From Ornithinimicrobium avium (GTDB lineage: Bacteria > Actinomycetota > Actinomycetes > Actinomycetales > Dermatophilaceae), in the NCBI RefSeq assembly GCF_003351765.1, contig NZ_CP031229.1, positions 1,922,001 to 1,986,000 on the forward strand: a stretch of 64,000 nt of DNA. The letters are read 5' to 3'. The notes under the pieces are model-generated. The model did no database searches. It worked only from the letters and a program-made list of their open reading frames with translations, and was not told the origin of the DNA. Both the position numbers and the translations under genes were made by a program. Shown one piece after another: positions 43,736-52,934 of this stretch (position 1 is its first letter; each line of letters begins with the position of its first letter).

Positions 43736-45037
43736 ATGCGATCACGCATGCGCCATGCCGCCGCGGCCACCGCGGCGATCCTCGTCATCGGCACGACCAC
43801 GGCCTACGCCGCGGTCGACCCACCCACCTACTCCGACGCGCTCGACCCGGGCGCGTCGGTGACCATCACCAAGACGGTCACCACGCCAGAGGTCCTCCCC
43901 CAGCCCGACATCGTCCTCCTGGTCGACCGGACCGGGAGCATGGGAGGGGCCATCACCAACGTCAAGGCCAACATGGCCACCATCGTCAGCACCGTCGAGG
44001 CGGCCCAGCCGGACGCCCAGTGGGCCGTCGCGAGCTACTGCGACGTCGGCGAGCCCGACCCCTTCCTGCTGCACAGCGACCTCGGGGCCGACACGACCGC
44101 GACCGTCGCGGCCGTCAACAGCATCCGGCTCTGCGGAGGCGGCGACGAGCCCGAGGCGCAGCTCAACGCCCTCTGGGAGATCGGCGACACGGGCGACGCC
44201 GTCGCCTTCCGGCCCGACTCCTCGCGCATCGTCGTCTGGTTCGGCGACGCCCCTGGGCACGACCCCAGCCTCGGGCACACCGAGGCCGACGCCACCAGCT
44301 CGCTCGTCGACGCCGGGGCCACCGTGCTGGCCGTGAGCGTGGGCGCGGACCGGCTCGACGCGACCGGCCAGGCGACCCGGATCACCGACGTCACCGGTGG
44401 CGCGCTCTACTCCGGCGTGGATGCCGGCGACCTGGCCGACACGATCCTCGCCGGGATCACCGCCCTCCCTGTCGAGGTCGGTGCGACCACCACCTGCGAC
44501 CCCGGGCTCTCCGCGACGCTCGACCCGGCCACCCGGACGGTGACCAGCGGCGACGCCGCGTCTTTCTCCGAGACCATCACGGTCGCCGCGGACGCCGAGC
44601 AGGGAGCCACCCTGGGCTGCCAGGTGGCCTTCACCCTCAACGGCACACCTGCCGGTGACGGCTTCGTGCAGACGGTGAGCGTGGACGTCAACGACGTCAC
44701 GCCGCCCGTGGTCGCCTGCGAGCAGGGGCCCAACCCCTCGGGCAACTACCCGCGGGGCGGCAACGCCGACGGGTTCTTCATGGTCACCGCGAGCGACAAC
44801 GTCGACGGTGCCGTGGAGGTCTGGGTCGACGACACCGGGTCGGACGCGCTCTTCGGCGCCTACGCGGACGGGACGACCTTCAAGATCACCCAGGCACCCG
44901 GTGCGACCCCGAAGGCCACGCCGTTCGTCGGCGCGGTCGACTGGAAGCTCCGGCTCAAGGGTGATGCGCTCATGACCGTCACCGACGCGGCCGGCAACAC
45001 CGCGACCGCGCTCTGCGAGGTCCCGCCCAAGGGCTGA
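43736..45037 (+). CDS. Secreted von Willebrand factor A-domain protein
   Basis: This 433-residue exported protein has signal peptide MRSRMRHAAAATAAILVIGTTTAYA. The VWA domain at about residues 55-240 has the metal-site motif LLVDRTGSMGGAI (D-x-T-G-S rather than the common D-x-S-x-S), RIVVWFGDAPGHDPS and LAVSVGADRLD. Immunoglobulin-like strands follow, with paired Cys in TTCDPGLSATLDP/GCQVAF and VACEQGPNPSG/ALCEVPP. It ends without a membrane anchor. Such proteins bind surfaces or partners extracellularly; the partner is unknown. Confidence 0.82.
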   Translation: MRSRMRHAAAATAAILVIGTTTAYAAVDPPTYSDALDPGASVTITKTVTTPEVLPQPDIVLLVDRTGSMGGAITNVKANMATIVSTVEAAQPDAQWAVASYCDVGEPDPFLLHSDLGADTTATVAAVNSIRLCGGGDEPEAQLNALWEIGDTGDAVAFRPDSSRIVVWFGDAPGHDPSLGHTEADATSSLVDAGATVLAVSVGADRLDATGQATRITDVTGGALYSGVDAGDLADTILAGITALPVEVGATTTCDPGLSATLDPATRTVTSGDAASFSETITVAADAEQGATLGCQVAFTLNGTPAGDGFVQTVSVDVNDVTPPVVACEQGPNPSGNYPRGGNADGFFMVTASDNVDGAVEVWVDDTGSDALFGAYADGTTFKITQAPGATPKATPFVGAVDWKLRLKGDALMTVTDAAGNTATALCEVPPKG

Positions 45038-45169
45038 GACGGACCGAGCCCGGTGGGGTCCGGGCGCCTCGGGCGCCCGGGCCCCGCCGCGCGGGCGGGG
45101 GTTGTCCCCCGCCCGGATCTGGAGGTCAGCCCCGATGACCGGGCCGCTCTGGTCGAGCACGATGGAGAC

Positions 45170-45805
45170 ATGAACGAGATCCAGCACGACACCACCCGGC
45201 CCCCGACCGCCGTCCCGCCGCGACCGGGCGAGCGCCCCGACGACGTCTGGGGCGTCCAGCGCCCACCCGCCCTCGGCACGCAGCCGCAGGACATGCCCGG
45301 CGGCAGCTCCGGCAGCTCCGGCAGCTCCGGACCCGGCAGCTGGTCCGGCGGGGGCAGCCGCTCCGGACACGGTCCGCAGGCCGGCCCCAGCTCGCTGGAC
45401 CGCGGCTTCGCGGCCCTGAGGAAGGCGCCGCTGCACCGCGACACCACCCAGGGCGTGCTCGGCGGCGTCTGCGCGGGCATCGCGCAGCGCACCGGCGTCT
45501 CCGTGGCCGCCGTCCGCGTCGCGACCGTGGCCCTCGCACTCTTCTTCGGCACCGGCGTCGGTGCCTACCTCCTGCTCTGGGCGCTGCTGCCCGACCAGAC
45601 CGGCACCACCCACGCCGAGCAGGGCGTCAGGAGCGGGCGCGCCGGCAGCCTGGCCGTCCTCGCCCTGGGCACCCTCGCGGGGCTGGGCATCCTCGCGACG
45701 ATCTTCGACGGTCTCGGCTGGCTGGTCCCGGTCGCGATCGCTGCCTCCGTGGTCTACGTGGTGATGAGGAAGAAGGGACGCTCCTCGGCCCACACCCACG
45801 GCTGA
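45170..45805 (+). CDS. PspC-domain membrane protein (paralogue 1)
   Basis: This is a 211-residue protein. Residues 1-75 are disordered and Pro/Gly/Ser-rich but contain DDVWGVQRPPALG. The PspC domain follows: RDTTQGVLGGVCAGIAQRTGV then VAAVRVATVALALFFGTGVGAYLLLWALLPD. Two further membrane helices end in a basic MRKKGR tail. A second copy lies downstream. PspC-domain proteins are linked to envelope stress and, in actinobacteria, often to sensor kinases; no kinase is adjacent. Confidence 0.86.
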   Translation: MNEIQHDTTRPPTAVPPRPGERPDDVWGVQRPPALGTQPQDMPGGSSGSSGSSGPGSWSGGGSRSGHGPQAGPSSLDRGFAALRKAPLHRDTTQGVLGGVCAGIAQRTGVSVAAVRVATVALALFFGTGVGAYLLLWALLPDQTGTTHAEQGVRSGRAGSLAVLALGTLAGLGILATIFDGLGWLVPVAIAASVVYVVMRKKGRSSAHTHG

Positions 45806-45834
45806 CGGACCGCGGCTCGCGCCGCATCCGTCCC

Positions 45835-45874
45835 TGCGCCGGCGGACCTCCCCAGGGGAGGGTCCGCCGGCGCA
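45835..45874 (+). terminator. Hairpin between the PspC paralogues
   Basis: TGCGCCGGCGGACC (45835-45848) pairs with GGTCCGCCGGCGCA (45861-45874) around a CCCC/GGGG inner loop. The 14-bp stem likely terminates the first PspC message, so the two paralogues would be transcribed separately. Confidence 0.7.
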
Positions 45875-45955
45875 GCCATGTCCATGCCGACGCGCACGAC
45901 AGCGGTCCGGCGAAAACTGTGGCGCGGTCCCAGCCCGGCGCGAGATGCTGGTGTC

Positions 45956-46636
45956 ATGAGCGACGACGTCCCCGATCACCCGGACCGCCCGGCTCCGCCA
46001 CCCGGCCGCTCCTCGACCCCACCGCCGATCTCCTCACCCGCGCCTCCCCCTCCGCCGCGGCAGCAAGAGCCTCAGGACGACGTGTGGGGGGTGCGCCCGC
46101 CGGCCCTGGGCGGCCCGGCGCAGCCTGGCTATGGGCAGCAGGAGCACGGGCAGCCCGGTCCCGGACATCCCGGTCCCGACCAGGGCCAGCGCGACGCCCC
46201 GGGAACTCCGCCGCCCGGCAGCTCTCAGCTCGACCGCGGGCTCTCCGCGCTGCGGGCCTCCCCGCTGCGCCGGGACAGCTCGGCCGGCATGATCGGGGGA
46301 GTCTGCGCAGGCATCGCCCGACAGCTGGGTGTCTCCCCCGCACTCGTCCGGATCGTGGCGGTGGCCCTGGCGCTGTTCTTCGGCAGCGGCGTGGCCGCCT
46401 ACCTGATCGCCTGGGCCCTGCTGCCTGACGACTCCGGGCAGACGCACGTCGAGCAGGGCGTCAAGGGCGGCAACGCCGGGTCGATCGTCCTGCTCGTCCT
46501 CGCCGGGATCTCCGCCCTCGGCATGATCAGCTCGCTGCTGGACAGCCTCAGATGGCTGGTGCCGGTCGCGGTCACCGCCGCGATCGTGGGCTACGTCGTC
46601 TACGCGGCCAGGAAGAAGAAGGGCATCGACGAGTAG
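45956..46636 (+). CDS. PspC-domain membrane protein (paralogue 2)
   Basis: This is a 226-residue paralogue of the preceding PspC gene. The disordered N-terminus again carries DDVWGVRPPALGG, and the fold repeats: RDSSAGMIGGVCAGIARQLGV, ALVRIVAVALALFFGSGVAAYLIAWALLPDDSGQTHVEQGVK, two more helices and a basic ARKKKGIDE end. The gene has its own upstream gap of about 80 bases after a terminator, so it may have its own promoter. The pair looks like an ancient tandem duplication. Confidence 0.86.
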   Translation: MSDDVPDHPDRPAPPPGRSSTPPPISSPAPPPPPRQQEPQDDVWGVRPPALGGPAQPGYGQQEHGQPGPGHPGPDQGQRDAPGTPPPGSSQLDRGLSALRASPLRRDSSAGMIGGVCAGIARQLGVSPALVRIVAVALALFFGSGVAAYLIAWALLPDDSGQTHVEQGVKGGNAGSIVLLVLAGISALGMISSLLDSLRWLVPVAVTAAIVGYVVYAARKKKGIDE

Positions 46637-46737
46637 TCCGGGACGCCCGCAGCCGTGTCAGGCAACGGTGTCAGGCAGGCACGGGGTCCGCGCCCTGCCG
46701 CTGCATGACACAGCTGCCGGACGGTCGGCAGGCCGCC

Positions 46738-47850
46738 TCACCCGAGCACCTCCTCCAGACCGGTCAGGGGTATGCCGTGCTCCGTCGCCACCGGCGCACA
46801 CGTCAGCGTCCCGGCGTGGGTGCTGAGCCCGAGGGCGAGGCTCGGGTCGTCCCGGCACGCCTGCGCCCAGCCCTTGTCGGCGACCGCAACCACGTAGGGC
46901 AGCGTCGAGGTGGTCAGCGCGTAGGTCGCGGTGGTGGGCACCGCGCCGGGCATGTTGGCCACGCAGTAGAAGGTCGACCCGTGCACCTCGAAGGTGGGGT
47001 CCGAGTGCGTCGTGGGACGGGTGTCCTCGAAGCAGCCACCCTGGTCGACGGCGATGTCGACCAGCACCGAGCCGGGCTTCATCCGCGAGACGAGGTCGTT
47101 GCTCACCAGCGTGGGCGTGGCCGCTCCGGGCAGCAGCACCGCCCCGATCACCAGGTCGGCGGTGGTCACCTGCTGCTCGATCGCCAGCGCGGAGGAGGCC
47201 AGCCCGTGCACCCTGTTGTTGTAGCGCCAGAAGGACATCCGCAGCTTGTCCAGGTCGGTGTCCAGCAGCGTGACGTCGGCCCCCATGCCGAGCGCGATGT
47301 TCGCGGCGTTCTGCCCCGACACACCGGCACCGATGATGACGACCCGGGCGTTGGCGACGCCGCCGACCCCGCCCATCAGCACGCCGCGACCGCCCTGTGC
47401 CCGCATCAGCGTGTGCGCACCGACCATGGGCGCCAGGCAGCCGGCCACCTCCGACATCGGGTAGAGCAGCGGCAGCGAGCCGGAGGGCAGCTGCACGGTC
47501 TCGTAGGCAAGCGCGGTGACCCGGCGGGCCAGCAGCTCCTCGGTCAACCGCCGGTCGGCGGCCAGGTGCAGGTAGGTGAACAGCACGAGCCCCTCGCGCA
47601 GCTGGTGGTACTCCTGCTCCACGGGCTCCTTCACCTTGAGCACCAGCTCGGCGGCCCAGGCCTCGTCGGCGGAGCCCACGACGGTGGCGCCGGAGGCGGC
47701 ATACTCCTCGTCCAGGATCTGCGAACCGATCCCCGCGCCGCTCTCCACGACCACCTCATGACCCCGGATCGTCAGCTCGTGCACGCCCACCGGCGTGAGC
47801 GCCACCCGGTCCTCGTGGTCCTTCACCTCGCGCGGCACGCCGATCAGCAC
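46738..47850 (-). CDS. ald: Alanine dehydrogenase
   Basis: This 370-residue NAD-dependent enzyme interconverts alanine and pyruvate plus ammonia. MLIGVPREVKDHEDRVALTP, the Lys in LVLKVKEP, PMSEVAGCLAPMVGAHTLM, the Rossmann loop VVIIGAGVSGQNAANIALGMGADV and VDIAVDQGGCFEDTRPTTH are diagnostic. The full family length is present. No lrp-type regulator is adjacent. Confidence 0.95.
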   Translation of the reverse strand: MLIGVPREVKDHEDRVALTPVGVHELTIRGHEVVVESGAGIGSQILDEEYAASGATVVGSADEAWAAELVLKVKEPVEQEYHQLREGLVLFTYLHLAADRRLTEELLARRVTALAYETVQLPSGSLPLLYPMSEVAGCLAPMVGAHTLMRAQGGRGVLMGGVGGVANARVVIIGAGVSGQNAANIALGMGADVTLLDTDLDKLRMSFWRYNNRVHGLASSALAIEQQVTTADLVIGAVLLPGAATPTLVSNDLVSRMKPGSVLVDIAVDQGGCFEDTRPTTHSDPTFEVHGSTFYCVANMPGAVPTTATYALTTSTLPYVVAVADKGWAQACRDDPSLALGLSTHAGTLTCAPVATEHGIPLTGLEEVLG

Positions 47851-48004
47851 GTGGGGCTCCTTCCCGCACCCGCCCGGGGCGGTCCCGACCGGATGCGTTC
47901 CGACGCTACTCCCCCCAGGGGAACCGCACCGGTTGACGTTGCGTCATACCCCCGACAGCGCACCGCCGCGGACGCCGCCGTCCGCCCGCACCCAGGAGGC
48001 CCCG

Positions 48005-50032
48005 ATGCCTCGTCCGACCGCCGTGACCGCCCTCCCGCTCGCCGCCCTGCTCGCGCTGACCGCGTGCTCGCCGGCCCCTGCGGTGCCCGACCCGGCGCAG
48101 GTGTCCGCCGCGGGACCGTGGGACGAGACCGCCGCCCGGGCTGCGGTCACGGCGCTGCCCGCGTCCTTCGGGCTGCGCGCCGGCTTCGAGGACTGCGACG
48201 CCCTGCTCACCTACTACCAGGCCAACGCGCTCGAGCTGGTCACGCCCTACGGGCTCGGCGGAGGTATGGGGTATGCCGCGGACGACACCATGGGCGGCGT
48301 CGAGGACGCGGCGGCGGCGGCGGGCGACGACGCCGGGTCCGCGGGTGCGCCTGAGCACTCGAGCACCAACGTGCAGGAGGAGGGCGTCGACGAGGCCGAC
48401 ATGGTCAAGACCGACGGGCGCGTCATCGTCTCGGTCCTCAACAACCGGGTGCGCGTGGTGGACGTCGCCAGCCGCAAGGTCGTCTCCGAGGTCCGGATGC
48501 CCGGCCGGCGCGACCAGGTCTCCCCCTCCGAGCTGCTGCTGCACGGGGACACGCTCGTCGTGCTCGGCCAGGAGTGGTCCTACGCCCAGCCGGTGGACGG
48601 CCGCTTCCTGCCCTTCGGCTCCAGCCGCACCCACGTGGTCACGGTCGACCTGTCCGACCCGGCCGCGCCGAGGACGGTGGGGTCGGTGCGCGTCGAGGGC
48701 AGCTACCGCTCCGCGCGGATGGTCGGCGGCACGGTGCGGATGGTCATGGTCACCGAACCTCCCGGCGTCGAGCAGACCCAGCCTCGCAAGAACACGATGG
48801 CGGCCGAGGCCGAGGCCGAGGAGACGAACCGCGCCCTGGTCCGCGCCACCTCCATCGACGACTGGGTGCCGCACGTGCAGGTCCTCGACGCCGACGGCAC
48901 GGTCGCCTCCACGGAGCGCCTGCTGGACTGCGGGGAGATCTCCCGGCCTCGGGACCCCGCGGGCCTGTCGACCCTGTCCGTGCTCACCTTCGACCTGACC
49001 TCCGGCTCGCCCGGGCCGACCTCCGGGGCCGGCCTGGTGGCCTCCGGCGACACGGTCTACGCCTCCACCGACCGTGTCGTCGTCGCCACCAGCCCCTGGG
49101 ACCTGTGGCGCTGGGCCGGTCCGCTCGACGCGGCGATCTGGCCCGGGGGCGAGCCGGTGAACCGCACCGACCTGCACGCCTTCGACATCTCCGACCCGGC
49201 CACGACCCGGTATGCCGCGTCCGGCTCGGTCGAGGGGCGGCTGCTGAGCCAGTGGGCGGTCGACGAGGAGGGCGGGGTCGTGCGGGTCGCGACCACGACC
49301 GACCCGCCGGGCGTCTCCGAGCCCTCGCAGTCCGCCCTCGTCGTGCTGCGCGAGGAGGGTGAGCGCCTGGTCGAGACCGGCCGGGTGGACGGGATGGGCC
49401 TGACCGAGCACGTCCGGGCGGTCCGCTTTCTGCGCCCGGACCTGGCGGCCGTGGTGACCTTCCGCCAGACCGACCCGCTCTACCTGGTCGACACCTCCGA
49501 CCCCACCGCGCCCCGCGTCGCCGGCGAGCTGAAGGTCCCCGGCTACTCGGCCTACCTGCACCCCGTCGCCGAGGGCTGGCTGCTGGGGATCGGGCAGGAC
49601 GCGGACGAGCGGACCGGGCAGACCCGCGGCCTGCAGGCCTCGCTCTTCGACATCCGCGACCTCTCTGCGCCGAAGCAGACCGAGGTGCTCACCTGGAAGG
49701 ACGGCTCCTCCCCCGTCGAGTGGGACCACCGGGCGTTCACCCTCTGGCCCACGACCGGGCAGGCGTTCGTGCCGCTCATGAGCTGGTCCGAGCAGGCCGA
49801 CAGCACGCGCGGGGAGCCGGAGAGCTTCGGCGGCCTCGTCGCGCTCGACGTCGGCGCGGACCGCCTGGCCGAGGTCGCCCGGGTGGCGACCGGCCCGGGG
49901 AGCAGGGAGTGGGGCGAGGCCCCGCTGCGCACGATCGTGGTCGGTCAGGAGCTGTGGATCCTGGACCAGCAGGGACTGGCGAGGTTCGACCTGCACAGTA
50001 TGGAGGGCGGTTGGGCGGTCGACCTGCCGTGA
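48005..50032 (+). CDS. Beta-propeller lipoprotein
   Basis: This 675-residue secreted lipoprotein has signal sequence LPLAALLALTAC with lipobox Cys near residue 21. The family block STNVQEEGVDEADMVKTDGRVI starts the beta-propeller domain found in archaeal and actinobacterial secreted proteins. Repeated strands VVTVDLSDPAAPRTVGSV, LHAFDISDPATTRYAASG, LYLVDTSDPTAPRVAGEL and ASLFDIRDLSAPKQTEVL mark the blades. AGGAGG sits five bases before the ATG. No catalytic motif is seen; a surface scaffold is likely. Confidence 0.85.
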   Translation: MPRPTAVTALPLAALLALTACSPAPAVPDPAQVSAAGPWDETAARAAVTALPASFGLRAGFEDCDALLTYYQANALELVTPYGLGGGMGYAADDTMGGVEDAAAAAGDDAGSAGAPEHSSTNVQEEGVDEADMVKTDGRVIVSVLNNRVRVVDVASRKVVSEVRMPGRRDQVSPSELLLHGDTLVVLGQEWSYAQPVDGRFLPFGSSRTHVVTVDLSDPAAPRTVGSVRVEGSYRSARMVGGTVRMVMVTEPPGVEQTQPRKNTMAAEAEAEETNRALVRATSIDDWVPHVQVLDADGTVASTERLLDCGEISRPRDPAGLSTLSVLTFDLTSGSPGPTSGAGLVASGDTVYASTDRVVVATSPWDLWRWAGPLDAAIWPGGEPVNRTDLHAFDISDPATTRYAASGSVEGRLLSQWAVDEEGGVVRVATTTDPPGVSEPSQSALVVLREEGERLVETGRVDGMGLTEHVRAVRFLRPDLAAVVTFRQTDPLYLVDTSDPTAPRVAGELKVPGYSAYLHPVAEGWLLGIGQDADERTGQTRGLQASLFDIRDLSAPKQTEVLTWKDGSSPVEWDHRAFTLWPTTGQAFVPLMSWSEQADSTRGEPESFGGLVALDVGADRLAEVARVATGPGSREWGEAPLRTIVVGQELWILDQQGLARFDLHSMEGGWAVDLP

Positions 50033-50121
50033 GAAGACTCCGTTCACGAAGACTCTCCACGCAACCATCGATTCGTGGAAGACACTTCATTCTTCCCTCA
50101 CGCAGGCCCTAGTGTCATGAA

Positions 50122-50151
50122 TTGACTTCGGTTCGCGAGGTCTGCTAGACC
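50122..50151 (+). promoter_or_regulatory. Putative metY promoter
   Basis: TTGACT (50122-50127) and TAGACC (50146-50151), spacer 18. The predicted start at about 50158-50160 falls on the ATG of a short upstream ORF, so that ORF would be leaderless. The segment 50033-50121 before it shows a CACGAA/TTCGTG inverted repeat and nothing else identifiable. Confidence 0.5.
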
Positions 50152-50158
50152 TGGGTCC

Positions 50159-50194
50159 ATGACCTCCCCAGGCCGCCGAATGCGCAGCTGCTGA
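50159..50194 (+). CDS. Candidate leaderless Cys-terminated leader ORF upstream of metY
   Basis: An 11-codon ORF encodes MTSPGRRMRSC and stops with TGA directly after the TGC codon. Its last codons fall inside GCAGCTGC (50184-50191), which can pair with a second GCAGCTGC at 50207-50214. A GCCGG/CCGGC hairpin follows. This fits a design in which ribosome position at the Cys codon changes leader folding and metY expression. It may be chance; the peptide is short. Confidence 0.45.
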   Translation: MTSPGRRMRSC

Positions 50195-50352
50195 GCCCTT
50201 CCCCTCGCAGCTGCCCCCGCGACGTCGCGACGGCCGGGCGCCGACCGGCACCCTGACGCCATACCCCCAGCGCTGACGAGGCGGGCCCAGCAGAGTCATC
50301 CCCACCCTGCACCTGCCCCAACCCGCCCTCCGTGACAAGGAACAGCGCACCC

Positions 50353-51705
50353 ATGACCTACACCGACTTCGCCACCCGCCAGATCCACGCCGGCCAGACG
50401 CCCGACCCGACCACCGGCTCCCGGGCCCTGCCGATCCACCAGACCACCTCCTTCGTCTTCGCCGACGCCGAGCAGGCCGCCAACCGCTTCGCGCTGGCCG
50501 AGCTGGGCCCCATCTACACGCGGATCAACAACCCCACCCAGGAGGTCGTCGAGAACCGGCTGGCCGACCTCGAGGGGGGTGTCGGCGCGCTGCTGGTCGC
50601 CTCCGGGATGAGCGCGATCACGCTGGCGGTCCTCAACCTGGCCGGGGCCGGCGACCAGATCGTGGCCAGCCCCAGCCTCTACGGCGGCACCCAGAACCTG
50701 TTCGCGCACACGCTGCCCAAGCTCGGCATCGAGGTCGCCTTCGTGGCGGACCCGACCGACCCGGAGTCCTGGCGCGCCGCCGCCGCGGACAACACCAAGG
50801 CGTTCTTCGGCGAGACCATCGGCAACCCCGACGGCCGGGTCCTGGACGTGGAGGAGGTGGCGCGCGTCGCCCACGAGGTCGGCGTCCCGCTCATCGTCGA
50901 CAACACGATCGCCACCCCGTTCCTCACCCGCCCGATCGAGCACGGGGCCGACGTCGTGGTGCACTCGGCGACGAAGTACCTCGGCGGCCACGGCACCTCG
51001 ATCGGCGGCGTGATCGTCGACGCGGGCACCTTCGACTACGGCGCGGCCGAGCTGCAGGGCCGCTTCCCCGGCTTCACCGAGCCGGACGCCTCCTACAACG
51101 GTCTGGTCTACGCCGAGGCCCTCGGCAAGGACGGCATCTTCGGGGTCAACCTGTCCTACATCCTCAAGGCGCGCGTCCAGCTGCTGCGCGACCTCGGCCC
51201 GGCGATCTCGCCGTTCAACGCCTTCCTCATCGCCCAGGGCGTCGAGACGCTGTCGCTGCGGGTCGAGCGGCACGTGCAGAACGCCGCCAAGGTCGTGGAG
51301 TGGCTCGACGGTCACGACCAGGTGGAGAAGGTCATCTACGCCGGGCTGCCCTCCCACCCCTCGCACGAGCTGGCCAGGAAGTACCTGCCCGGCGGCCCCG
51401 GCGCGGTCCTGGCCTTCGAGATCAAGGGCGGCGTCGAGGCCGGGAAGGCCTTCGTCTCGGCCCTGGAGCTGCACAGCCACGTGGCCAACATCGGCGACGT
51501 CCGCTCCCTGGTCATCCACCCGGCCTCGACGACGCACAGCCAGCTCTCCGACGAGGCACGGCTCGCGGCAGGAGTCACCCCGGGCCTGGTCCGCCTGGCG
51601 GTCGGCATCGAGGGCATCGAGGACATCCTGGCCGACCTGCAGACCGGGTTCGAGGCCGCGGCGAGAGTTGCGGGCGCAGGCACCGCCGACGAGTCAGCCG
51701 CCTGA
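50353..51705 (+). CDS. metY: O-acetylhomoserine aminocarboxypropyltransferase (sulfhydrylase)
   Basis: This 450-residue PLP enzyme makes homocysteine from O-acetylhomoserine and sulfide. FATRQIHAGQTPDPTTGSRA, TRINNPTQEVVENRLADLEGG, VASGMSAITLAVLNL and PLIVDNTIATPFL are present, and the PLP lysine is in HSATKYLGGHGTSIGG. The length and insert (about 450 against 380 for MetB) fit MetY. ATG 50353 with AAGGA upstream is preferred to GTG 50332. metX follows after three bases. Confidence 0.93.
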   Translation: MTYTDFATRQIHAGQTPDPTTGSRALPIHQTTSFVFADAEQAANRFALAELGPIYTRINNPTQEVVENRLADLEGGVGALLVASGMSAITLAVLNLAGAGDQIVASPSLYGGTQNLFAHTLPKLGIEVAFVADPTDPESWRAAAADNTKAFFGETIGNPDGRVLDVEEVARVAHEVGVPLIVDNTIATPFLTRPIEHGADVVVHSATKYLGGHGTSIGGVIVDAGTFDYGAAELQGRFPGFTEPDASYNGLVYAEALGKDGIFGVNLSYILKARVQLLRDLGPAISPFNAFLIAQGVETLSLRVERHVQNAAKVVEWLDGHDQVEKVIYAGLPSHPSHELARKYLPGGPGAVLAFEIKGGVEAGKAFVSALELHSHVANIGDVRSLVIHPASTTHSQLSDEARLAAGVTPGLVRLAVGIEGIEDILADLQTGFEAAARVAGAGTADESAA

Positions 51706-51708
51706 GCG

Positions 51709-52884
51709 ATGTCCCCCTCGCGACGCCGCTCCCAGCACCTGGGCGCCCTCACGCTGGAGTCCGGGCAGGTCCTCGACGACCTGCGGGTCAGCTGGCAGAG
51801 CTGGGGCCGGCTGAACGAGGCGCGCGACAACGCGGTGCTGGTCCTGCACGCGCTCACCGGCGACAGTCACGTCGTCGGCGAGCGCGGGCCGGGTCAGCCC
51901 ACCCCCGGCTGGTGGCCGGGGCTGATCGGCCCCGGCGCCCCGCTCGACACCGACCGCTACTGCGTGATCGCCCCGGCCGTCCTCGGGGGCTGCGGCGGCA
52001 CCACCGGTCCGTCCTCTCCGGCGCCGGACGGCCGGCCCTACGGGTCCTCCTTCCCGCGGATCACGGTCCGCGACCAGGTGCGCGCCGAGGCGATGCTCGC
52101 CGACGCGCTCGGCATCCACGCCTTCGCCCTCGTCGTCGGCGGCTCGGTCGGGGGTATGCGGGCGCTCGAGTGGGCGGTCGCCCTCCCCGGCCGGGTGAGG
52201 CGCTGCGTCGTGCTCGCAGCGGGGGCGGCCGCCACCGCCGACCAGATCGCCTGGTCGGTCCCGCAGCTGCACGCGATCCGGCTGGACCCCGGCTTCCACG
52301 GTGGGGACTACTACCCCGGTCCCGGGCCGAGGCAGGGCCTGGCGGTCGCCCGTCAGATCGCGCACGCGACCTACCGGTCGGCCACCGAGCTGTCGCTGCG
52401 CTTCGGCCGCGACGAGCAGGAGGGCGAGGACCCGCTGCGGGGCGGCCGCTACGCGGTGCAGTCCTACCTGGAGCACCACGGGACCAAGCTGGTGCGTCGC
52501 TTCGACGCCAACTCCTACCTGGTGCTGACCGAGGCGATGAACTCCCACGACGTGGGACGCGGACGGGGCGGGGTCGAGGCGGCGCTGCGCCGGATCACCG
52601 CCGAGCTGACGGTGGGGGTGGTCTCCAGCGACCGCCTGTTCACGCCGGCCGACGGCGAGGTCGTCGCCGGGTCGCCCGCCTGCCGGGAGCTGGCCACGAT
52701 CGACTCCCCCTACGGGCACGACGCCTTCCTCGTGGAGACCGAGCAGGTCTTCGGGATCGTCGGGCGGGCGCTGGCCAGCGCACCCGTCCCGGCGGCGAAC
52801 CGGCCGCCCCGGGCCAGGGTCGCCGAGGGCTCCACGGACGTCGGCGCGCTGGGCGCCGTCCGCCCCACCCCTGCCGCCTACTGA
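51709..52884 (+). CDS. metX: Homoserine O-acetyltransferase
   Basis: This is a 391-residue alpha/beta hydrolase that supplies MetY with O-acetylhomoserine. VLVLHALTGDSHV, the catalytic Ser in VVGGSVGGMRALEWA, ANSYLVLTEAMNSHDVGRGRG and the final catalytic His in DSPYGHDAFLVE match the family. It follows metY by three bases and is certainly co-transcribed. Confidence 0.94.
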   Translation: MSPSRRRSQHLGALTLESGQVLDDLRVSWQSWGRLNEARDNAVLVLHALTGDSHVVGERGPGQPTPGWWPGLIGPGAPLDTDRYCVIAPAVLGGCGGTTGPSSPAPDGRPYGSSFPRITVRDQVRAEAMLADALGIHAFALVVGGSVGGMRALEWAVALPGRVRRCVVLAAGAAATADQIAWSVPQLHAIRLDPGFHGGDYYPGPGPRQGLAVARQIAHATYRSATELSLRFGRDEQEGEDPLRGGRYAVQSYLEHHGTKLVRRFDANSYLVLTEAMNSHDVGRGRGGVEAALRRITAELTVGVVSSDRLFTPADGEVVAGSPACRELATIDSPYGHDAFLVETEQVFGIVGRALASAPVPAANRPPRARVAEGSTDVGALGAVRPTPAAY

Positions 52885-52934
52885 CGGCGACGGGCGCCGG
52901 CGGACCCTTCGACCCGCCTGACACACTGACGGCC

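Noticed and set aside
50033..50352. SAM riboswitch before metY
   Set aside because: I could not find the conserved SAM-II or SAM-IV core sequence or a matching pseudoknot; the short ORF and simple hairpins explain the leader better.
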